Positions 1-5,640 of a stretch of 10,000 nucleotides of DNA are shown here, one piece after another (position 1 is the first letter of the stretch; every line of letters starts with the position of its first letter). This DNA is from Lachnoclostridium phytofermentans ISDg (GTDB lineage: Bacteria; Bacillota; Clostridia; Lachnospirales; Lachnospiraceae): the NCBI RefSeq assembly GCF_000018685.1, contig NC_010001.1, positions 3,485,001 through 3,495,000 on the forward strand, read 5' to 3'. The translations under genes and the position numbers were made by a program. A model generated the notes under the pieces. The model had not been told where the DNA came from and did no database searches. It was given only the letters and a program-made list of their open reading frames with translations.

Positions 1-1
1 A

Positions 2-1042
2 ACAGAATCTATCGTTGCACGTGCACAAGGAAATTATGCAAGTGTATCTGCTATTGCTACCGATGTAAAAAATAAACTTGGTGGAGAAACAATTGGTGTA
101 ATCTTCCCAATCCTTTCAAGAAATCGTTTTGCAATATGTCTTAAAGGTATTGCTATGGGTGCTAAAAAAGTAGTTCTTATGTTAAGCTATCCAAGCGATG
201 AAGTAGGAAATGAGTTAGTGTCATTAGACCAATTAGATGAAGCTGGAGTTAATCCATATAGCGATGTACTTACTTTAGAACGTTATCGTGAATTATTCGG
301 AGAGAATAAGCATCCATTTACCGGAGTTGATTATGTTGACTACTACTCCTCTATTATTAAAGATGCTGGTGCTGATGTTGAAATCGTCTTCTCCAATCAG
401 CCAAAAACTATCTTAGAGTATACAAAAAATGTTCTTACTTGTGATATTCATACCAGAATGAGAACCAAGAGAATTTTAAAAGCCGCTGGCGCAGAAAATG
501 TTATTGGACTAGATGATATCCTAACTTCTCCAATCGATGGCAATGGTTATAATGAAAATTACGGTTTATTAGGTTCTAATAAATCCACAGAAGATCAAAT
601 TAAGTTATTCCCAAGAGAATGCTTTGATCTTGTTAAGGATATTCAAACCCAAATCAAAGAGAAGACTAATCAACATGTAGAAGTAATGGTATACGGCGAT
701 GGTGCATTCAAGGATCCAGTGGGTAAAATCTGGGAACTTGCTGATCCATGCGTTTCCCCTGCATACACTGAAGGGTTAGAGGGTACTCCAAATGAGGTTA
801 AATTAAAATATCTTGCAGATAATGATTTTAAGAACTTATCTGGTGATGCTTTAACAGAAGCTATTTCTGAACGTATTAAACATAAAGAAGATAATTTAGT
901 AGGTAACATGGCAAGCCAGGGAACTACCCCTCGCCGTTTAACTGACCTCATCGGATCCCTTTGTGACTTAACCTCTGGTTCTGGTGACAAAGGAACTCCT
1001 GTTGTATTAATCCAAGGATATTTCGATAATTTTACAAACTAA
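2..1042 (+). CDS. CofE-like protein (coenzyme F420-0:L-glutamate ligase family), 5' end outside the window
   Basis: The reading frame is open from the first bases of the window to a TAA at 1040-1042, giving at least 346 residues; the true start lies upstream. The ATG at 155 is internal, because the residues before it (with ARAQGNYAS and FPILSRNRFA) continue the conserved protein. Further family-like blocks are VLMLSYPSDEVGN, VLTCDIHTRMRTKRILKAAG, YGDGAFKDPVGKIWELADP and GTTPRRLTDLIGSLCDLTSGSGDKGTP. I recognise this as the long clostridial form of the F420-0:gamma-glutamyl ligase family (PF01996). The archaeal enzyme adds L-glutamate to F420-0 using GTP, and is shorter (about 250 residues). 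No F420 biosynthesis gene is visible nearby and most clostridia are not thought to make F420, so the real substrate is uncertain. The protein has no signal peptide or membrane segment in the visible part and is probably cytosolic. A strong terminator follows 28 bases after the stop. Family assignment is fairly sure; function is not. Confidence 0.8.
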   Translation, partial: TESIVARAQGNYASVSAIATDVKNKLGGETIGVIFPILSRNRFAICLKGIAMGAKKVVLMLSYPSDEVGNELVSLDQLDEAGVNPYSDVLTLERYRELFGENKHPFTGVDYVDYYSSIIKDAGADVEIVFSNQPKTILEYTKNVLTCDIHTRMRTKRILKAAGAENVIGLDDILTSPIDGNGYNENYGLLGSNKSTEDQIKLFPRECFDLVKDIQTQIKEKTNQHVEVMVYGDGAFKDPVGKIWELADPCVSPAYTEGLEGTPNEVKLKYLADNDFKNLSGDALTEAISERIKHKEDNLVGNMASQGTTPRRLTDLIGSLCDLTSGSGDKGTPVVLIQGYFDNFTN

Positions 1043-1070
1043 AACTATAACTATCACGTCTTTAATATCC

Positions 1071-1112
1071 AAAAGACCAGTAAGTCGCTTTTGCTTAACT
1101 TGCTGGTCTTTT
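1071..1112 (+). terminator. Rho-independent terminator of the CofE-like gene
   Basis: AAAAGACCAG (1071-1080) pairs perfectly with CTGGTCTTTT (1103-1112). The stem extends inward by a G-T wobble and four more pairs around a 12-base loop, and a T-rich tract completes the 3' side. It lies 28 bases past the stop codon and separates this gene from hcp1. The A-run on the 5' side would also allow it to work on the other strand. Confidence 0.85.
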
Positions 1113-1199
1113 CTATTACCTTACGTTTCATTCCCCTGTCATAAATTCTAATAATTACTTATATAATCTTTTAGATTCTATTAAAATTTCAAAAGGTAG

Positions 1200-1254
1200 T
1201 AATATGAGAAGAAGGCTCTATTATCCACGAAAAAGAGTATTATTTCTCATATTA
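1200..1254. repeat. 11-bp perfect inverted repeat upstream of hcp1
   Basis: TAATATGAGAA (1200-1210) and TTCTCATATTA (1244-1254) are perfect inverted copies separated by 33 bases, and GATTTTTATT follows the right arm. CTCT (1216-1219) and AGAG (1234-1237) could extend pairing within the loop. It lies upstream of the predicted hcp1 start site, so it is either a second, weaker terminator or a DNA-level regulatory element. The sequence does not decide between these. Confidence 0.45.
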
Positions 1255-1272
1255 GATTTTTATTATTCTTTC

Positions 1273-1286
1273 GTTGTAAAAACAAC
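1273..1286. promoter_or_regulatory. FNR/CRP-type palindrome, candidate operator of hcp1
   Basis: GTTGT-AAAA-ACAAC is a perfect 5-4-5 palindrome, the same geometry as the FNR box (TTGAT-N4-ATCAA). Its centre (1279.5) lies 41.5 bases before the start site predicted from the -10 box at 1309-1314, which is the classical position for a class II Crp/Fnr-family activator. Clostridial hcp genes are known to be controlled by the Crp/Fnr-family regulator HcpR. The half-site does not match any HcpR consensus I can recall with certainty, so the regulator is inference. In AT-rich DNA a 5-bp palindrome can also arise by chance. Confidence 0.35.
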
Positions 1287-1308
1287 AGATTTTTTATCTA
1301 TCATCCAA

Positions 1309-1314
1309 TACAAT
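1309..1314 (+). promoter_or_regulatory. Candidate -10 box of hcp1
   Basis: TACAAT matches five of six positions of the sigma-A -10 consensus and predicts a transcript start near 1321, giving a 38-base leader. No TTGACA-like -35 box sits 16-18 bases upstream (the place is CAGATT). That fits an activator-dependent promoter using the palindrome at 1273-1286. Confidence 0.4.
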
Positions 1315-1358
1315 AATGACATAGCAACAAGCAATAAATAATAAAGGAGAGATAAAAT

Positions 1359-3224
1359 ATGAGTCAAATGTTTTGTTTTCAATGTCAAGAAACTGCAGGA
1401 AATAAAGGTTGTACCCTTAATGGTGTCTGCGGTAAAACTGCTGCCTTAGCAAATATGCAAGATTTACTTATCTATGTATCAAAAGGATTATCTGAGGTAA
1501 CCACAAAACTTCGTTTAGAAGGTGGAAACATCTCATCAGAAGTTAATCACTACATTACATTAAATCTTTTCACAACTATAACAAACGCTAATTTTGATGA
1601 TGAAGTTTTCTATCAAAGAGTAAAAGAAACCTTAGCTATGAAAGAAAATTTAATCAATCAGTTAAATAATAAAGAAAATCTATCCGAAGCTGCTCTTTGG
1701 ACTTTACCAGTAGATAGCACAAAGGATGAAATCGAATCCATGATAGCAAAGTCCAATTCCGATGAAGTCGGAGTATTAGCAACAAAAGAAGAAGACGTTC
1801 GTTCTTTACGTGAGTTAATTACTTATGGACTAAAAGGTCTTTCCGCTTATGTAAAGCATGCGAATGCATTAGGCTATGATGAAGAAGCTATCGCTATCTT
1901 CATGCAGGAAACTTTAGCTAAATTACTTGATGATACTTTAACAATTGATGAATTAATTGCATTAACAATGGAAACAGGTAAATTTGGTGTAGATGGTATG
2001 GCATTACTTGATAAAGCGAATACCACAACTTATGGAAACCCAGAAATCACAAAGGTTAATATCGGTGTTGGAACAAATCCTGGTATCCTTGTATCTGGCC
2101 ATGATTTATCCGATTTAGAGCAATTATTAATTCAAACAGAAGGAACAGGTATTGATGTTTATACTCACTCCGAAATGCTTCCTGCTCACTACTATCCAAA
2201 CCTTAAGAAATTTAAGCATTTGAAAGGAAACTACGGAAATGCTTGGTGGAAGCAAAATGAAGAGTTTGAAAAATTCAATGGTCCAATTTTAATGACAACA
2301 AACTGTATTGTACCTCCAAGAGCTTCGTATAAAGATAGATTATATACAACTGGTGCTGCTGGCTATGTAGGATGTCAACATATTGATGGGGAATCCGGTA
2401 GCAAGAAAGATTTCTCAGTAATTATTAAGCATGCATTACAGTGTGAAGCTCCAGTGGAAATTGAAACTGGTGAAATTATTGGTGGATTCGCTCATGCTCA
2501 GGTTCTTGCACTTGCAGATGCAGTAGTAGGCGCTGTTAAGTCTGGTGCTATTAAGAAGTTTGTTGTAATGGCAGGCTGTGACGGACGTGCAAAATCAAGA
2601 AATTACTATACTGATTTTGCTAAGGCACTTCCAAATGACACTGTAATCTTAACTGCAGGTTGTGCAAAATATAAATATAACAAATTAGACTTAGGAGATA
2701 TCGGTGGAATTCCTCGTGTATTAGATGCTGGTCAATGTAATGACTCCTACTCCTTAGCTCTTATCGCATTAAAATTAAAAGAAGTTTTCGAATTAAGCGA
2801 TATTAATGAATTACCAATCATTTATAACATTGCTTGGTACGAGCAAAAGGCAGTTATCGTTTTACTCTCCCTTCTTTACTTAGGAGTGAAAAACATTCAT
2901 TTAGGACCAACACTACCTGCTTTCCTTTCCCCAAATGTTGCAAATGTATTAGTAAATAACTTTGGTATTGCAGGAATTCAGACAGTAGAAGAAGACATGG
3001 ATTTATTCTTTGGAAAAGATTCTTCTGAAAGCACATCTGATGAAATTACAAAGGACACTGTAATTGGCGATATCTTAAAGATTAATCCTGAAAGCGCTTC
3101 TACACTTATGGAAGCTGGTATGCATTGCCTTGGCTGCCCTGCATCACAGATGGAGACATTAGAAGAAGCTTGTAGCGTTCATGGTATAGATGTTGAAGAG
3201 CTCCTTAATAAATTAAATGCCTAA
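1359..3224 (+). CDS. hcp: Hybrid cluster protein (class I) with C-terminal redox-disulfide domain
   Basis: 621 residues. AAAGGAG at 1343-1349, nine bases before the ATG, fixes the start. The protein is a cytosolic hybrid cluster protein (prismane), historically called hydroxylamine reductase and now linked to NO detoxification. The N-terminal cysteines C6, C9, C18 and C24 (C-x2-C-x8-C-x5-C) are the class I pattern binding [4Fe-4S]. All seven hybrid-cluster ligands are visible: H248 (GHDLSDLE), E272 (HSEMLP), C316 (TTNC), C407 (AGCDGR, the persulfide cysteine), C435 (AGCAKYKYN), C460 (GQCNDSYS) and E495 (WYEQK). The C407-E495 spacing of 88 equals that of Desulfovibrio vulgaris Hcp. After a Ser/Glu-rich linker (about 550-563), residues 564-621 form a DUF1858-type domain (the Hcp-associated redox-disulfide domain) with HCLGC at 589-593. 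The hcp core is about 550 residues, so this is a fusion rather than an over-extended frame. A terminator follows 86 bases downstream, and a paralogue lies next to it. Confidence 0.95.
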   Translation: MSQMFCFQCQETAGNKGCTLNGVCGKTAALANMQDLLIYVSKGLSEVTTKLRLEGGNISSEVNHYITLNLFTTITNANFDDEVFYQRVKETLAMKENLINQLNNKENLSEAALWTLPVDSTKDEIESMIAKSNSDEVGVLATKEEDVRSLRELITYGLKGLSAYVKHANALGYDEEAIAIFMQETLAKLLDDTLTIDELIALTMETGKFGVDGMALLDKANTTTYGNPEITKVNIGVGTNPGILVSGHDLSDLEQLLIQTEGTGIDVYTHSEMLPAHYYPNLKKFKHLKGNYGNAWWKQNEEFEKFNGPILMTTNCIVPPRASYKDRLYTTGAAGYVGCQHIDGESGSKKDFSVIIKHALQCEAPVEIETGEIIGGFAHAQVLALADAVVGAVKSGAIKKFVVMAGCDGRAKSRNYYTDFAKALPNDTVILTAGCAKYKYNKLDLGDIGGIPRVLDAGQCNDSYSLALIALKLKEVFELSDINELPIIYNIAWYEQKAVIVLLSLLYLGVKNIHLGPTLPAFLSPNVANVLVNNFGIAGIQTVEEDMDLFFGKDSSESTSDEITKDTVIGDILKINPESASTLMEAGMHCLGCPASQMETLEEACSVHGIDVEELLNKLNA

Positions 3225-3310
3225 TATAAACGTATTGAGATAACTCCTTAAATCATAAGACATACCTAATTTATACCTCTCTAAACGTAAATTTATCTAT
3301 ATATCTACTA

Positions 3311-3381
3311 AAAAGCAGGTACAACGTGTATCTCCCCGATTGCCTAGTTGCATACCAGAATTTCACGTTGTACCTGCTTTT
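3311..3381 (+). terminator. Long-stem terminator after hcp1
   Basis: An 18-base left arm (3311-3328, AAAAGCAGGTACAACGTG) pairs perfectly with 3364-3381, which ends in CTGCTTTT, around a 35-base loop. The T-rich tract after the right arm supports termination. The perfect stem and large loop are more than a minimal terminator needs. It separates hcp1 from hcp2 and argues against one operon. Confidence 0.75.
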
Positions 3382-3466
3382 ATTATACATTTTTCTGATT
3401 TATTGCTATATATACTTCTGATTTTATAGCTTTCTCTATTGTATTTTTCTACCGAATTATTCTTCA

Positions 3467-3612
3467 ACTAATCTATCCTATATCTATTAATCTCTTCTAT
3501 TTTTATCTACTAATCTATTCCTATTTTTATCTACTAATCTATCCTATTTCTATCTACTAATCTATCCTATTTTTATCTACTAATCTATCCTATTTTACCG
3601 ACTAATCTATTT
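3467..3612. repeat. 23-bp tandem repeat array between the hcp genes
   Basis: The unit is ACTAATCTATCCTATTTTTATCT. It is repeated head to tail with small changes: a diverged start at 3467-3508, then units at 3509-3532 (24 bp), 3533-3555, 3556-3578, 3579-3600 (22 bp) and a partial copy at 3601-3612. There are no spacers, and the lengths vary by one base, so it is non-coding. The plus strand is strongly pyrimidine-rich (T, C and A with almost no G). The rest of 3225-3736 holds the hcp1 terminator and an unremarkable hcp2 leader in which I could not identify a convincing promoter. Confidence 0.85.
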
Positions 3613-3736
3613 AGTTAATTATACCGTCAATTCTCTTACCGTATGCTATTAAAACCGATTACCTTTCCCTTCCAAAGATGTATAAAAACCTTGAACAAAA
3701 ACTATAAGGATAAATACAAAAAAGAGAGGTTGATCT

Positions 3737-5245
3737 ATGGGAAATAATATGGATTTAGAATATGAAATGTTTTGTTACCAGTGTGAGCAAACCGCTGGTG
3801 GAAAAGGTTGTACCAAACAAGGGGTATGTGGTAAAACAGCAGAAATTGCAAATCTTCAGGATCTACTTGTATTTCAGATAAAAGGTATCAGCTGCTATGC
3901 AAAAGAAATGATTGAACGTGGTGAATACATCGATAAATCGATTGTTATCTTAATTGAAAACATATTATTCACGACATTAACGAATGTTAATTTTGACGCT
4001 TCTGTTCATGTTGAATTATTAAAAGAAACCCAAAAAGTAAAAGAATCACTTCGAAATCATGTTGGTGAAATTCATAATAATACCGCTCAAGCCACTTATA
4101 ACTTACCTGATACCAAAACTGATATGTTAAAAGATGCTCCATTAGCTGGTATTATGTATGATAATGCTCTAGATCCGGATATTCGCTCCTTGAGACAAAC
4201 TATTGTTTATGGTGTGAAAGGTATCAGTGCATATGGACATCAAGCAAGATCGCTGGGATACTATAGTGATCAAGTGGATAATTTTTATATTCTTGCTCTC
4301 GAAGCCGTTACAGACGATAAACTAAGTGTTGAAGAGTTGATTCGATGGACAATGAGAATCGGAGAAATGGCAATCGAGGTAATGAAAAAACTTGATGAAG
4401 CAAATACAAATACTTATAAAAATCCAACACCGCATAAAGTTAATGTCAATATAAGAAAAGGTCCATTTATCATTGTTTCTGGTCATGATTTAAAAGACCT
4501 TGAAATGCTGTTAATTCAAACAAAGGGCAAGGGAATCAATATCTATACTCATGGAGAAATGATTCCTTCGCATGGCTATCCAAATCTAAAAAAATATCCT
4601 CATCTCGTCGGTAATTTTGGCGGTGCGTGGCAAGATCAACAGAAACAATTTGATAATCTTCCCGGATGTATCTTAATGACTACCAATTGTCTTATGAAAC
4701 CAAGAGAATCCTATAAGGACAGAATTTATAGCACAAATGTTGTAGGTTGGGATGGAGTTAAGCATATAAAAAAAGATGAAGATGGAGAAAAGGACTTTAG
4801 TGAAATAATACAACAAGCACTGGAATTAGGTGGATTCCTAGAAGATGAAGAGCCACATGAAATTCTTGTTGGCTTTGGACATCATGCTACACTTAGTTAT
4901 GCCGAAAAAATAGTAGAAGCAGTAAAAAGCGGAGAACTTCGGCATTTCTTTCTTATCGGCGGATGTGACGGAGCTAGACCGGGTGCTACAGCCTTAGCAG
5001 ATGCTTTTCAAACAGATGTAAACGGTCTACCTCTTTCATTAATCGTCTCCTGGTATGAGCAAAAAGCCGTTGCAGATTTATTAGCATTGCTTTCACTAGG
5101 AATCAAAAGTATTTACCTCGGACCATCCTTGCCAGCATTTCTTAGTCCTAATGTTTTGCAATATCTCGTTGATACCTTTGATATTAGAGCTATTAGTACT
5201 GCAGAAGATGATATTAAAACATGTTTGAAACAAAGTATAGCTTAA
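3737..5245 (+). CDS. hcp: Hybrid cluster protein paralogue lacking part of the hybrid-cluster site
   Basis: 502 residues. AGAGAGG seven bases before the ATG supports this start; it adds ten residues before the usual MFC. The N-terminal [4Fe-4S] cysteines C13, C16, C25 and C31 follow the class I pattern, as in the upstream paralogue. Hybrid-cluster ligands H250 (GHDLKDLE), E274 (HGEMIP), C318 (TTNC), C410 (GGCDGARPG) and E441 (WYEQK) are present. However, C410 to E441 is 31 residues instead of 88, so 57 residues are missing in frame. These include the counterparts of C435 and C460 of the neighbour (C434 and C459 of D. vulgaris Hcp). The join lies near 4976-4990. The frame is otherwise intact, with well-conserved flanks. 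It also lacks the C-terminal DUF1858 domain. A complete hybrid cluster looks impossible, so NO or hydroxylamine reductase activity is doubtful. It may be decaying, hold a simpler cluster, or reflect an assembly deletion. The last codons lie in a 39-bp repeat array. Confidence 0.9.
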   Translation: MGNNMDLEYEMFCYQCEQTAGGKGCTKQGVCGKTAEIANLQDLLVFQIKGISCYAKEMIERGEYIDKSIVILIENILFTTLTNVNFDASVHVELLKETQKVKESLRNHVGEIHNNTAQATYNLPDTKTDMLKDAPLAGIMYDNALDPDIRSLRQTIVYGVKGISAYGHQARSLGYYSDQVDNFYILALEAVTDDKLSVEELIRWTMRIGEMAIEVMKKLDEANTNTYKNPTPHKVNVNIRKGPFIIVSGHDLKDLEMLLIQTKGKGINIYTHGEMIPSHGYPNLKKYPHLVGNFGGAWQDQQKQFDNLPGCILMTTNCLMKPRESYKDRIYSTNVVGWDGVKHIKKDEDGEKDFSEIIQQALELGGFLEDEEPHEILVGFGHHATLSYAEKIVEAVKSGELRHFFLIGGCDGARPGATALADAFQTDVNGLPLSLIVSWYEQKAVADLLALLSLGIKSIYLGPSLPAFLSPNVLQYLVDTFDIRAISTAEDDIKTCLKQSIA

Positions 5246-5445
5246 GCCATACATTTAGTACTGCTTAAATAAATCATAGCTTAACTCATACATTTAGCCC
5301 TGCTTAAATAAATCATAGCTTAGCTCATACATTTAACCCTGCTTAAATAAATCATAGCTTAGCTCATACATTTAACCCTGCTTAAATAAATCATAGCTTA
5401 GCTCATACATTTAGTCCTGCTTAAATAGAGCATATCTTAAGCAAA
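5238..5445. repeat. 39-bp tandem repeat array overlapping the 3' end of hcp2
   Basis: Five units of exactly 39 bases lie at 5238-5276, 5277-5315, 5316-5354, 5355-5393 and 5394-5432, plus a partial copy to about 5445. The unit begins TAGCTTAGCTCATACATTTA and ends CTGCTTAAATAAATCA. Units 3 and 4 are identical and the outer units differ by a few bases. Unit 1 contains the last two codons and the stop of hcp2. Each unit carries in-frame stops, so the array is not coding. Short inverted pairs occur (TTAAGC/GCTTAA in unit 1; TGCTTAA 5418-5424 with TTAAGCA 5437-5443), so the RNA could fold into a series of small hairpins. Confidence 0.9.
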
Positions 5446-5446
5446 C

Positions 5447-5573
5447 ATTAAAACTCAGGGTTGATATGAAATTCATTAACTATAAACGCCAATAAACGAA
5501 CTTTCTACTGTCGGTTCCTCTATTCTGACGTTTATCTATTGTTAATTATTTCATCCAGCCCTAAGTTTTTAAT
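5447..5573. repeat. Large imperfect inverted repeat between convergent hcp2 and GH4 genes
   Basis: The left arm 5447-5488 (starting ATTAAAACTCAGGG, ending TATAAACG) aligns over its full length with the reverse complement of 5529-5573 (starting CGTTTATC, ending CCCTAAGTTTTTAAT). A few mismatches and one- or two-base gaps interrupt it. The central loop is about 40 bases. The CAGGG/CCCTAAGTTTTT end resembles a terminator for hcp2, and the other strand ends in a shorter T tract that could serve the GH4 gene. It could be a bidirectional terminator or the relic of a MITE-like element. No flanking target-site duplication was evident. Confidence 0.6.
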
Positions 5574-5640
5574 ATTCATTTCTCCCATAAAGTTAGGAAA
5601 TCCATAGGAAATATCTCTATTTACTTTATGCTCAGTTTTT

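Noticed and set aside
670..990. 106-codon open frame on the minus strand
   Set aside because: It is antisense to the well-conserved CofE-like gene and has no ribosome binding site or recognisable product.
3613..3736. Promoter or FNR-like site in the hcp2 leader
   Set aside because: TATAAA and TATAAG occur, but no pair of boxes with acceptable spacing and no palindrome like that of hcp1 was found.
4964..5059. Frameshift as explanation for the short hcp2
   Set aside because: The frame is continuous and both flanks align with Hcp in the same frame; the difference is an exact multiple of three (57 codons).
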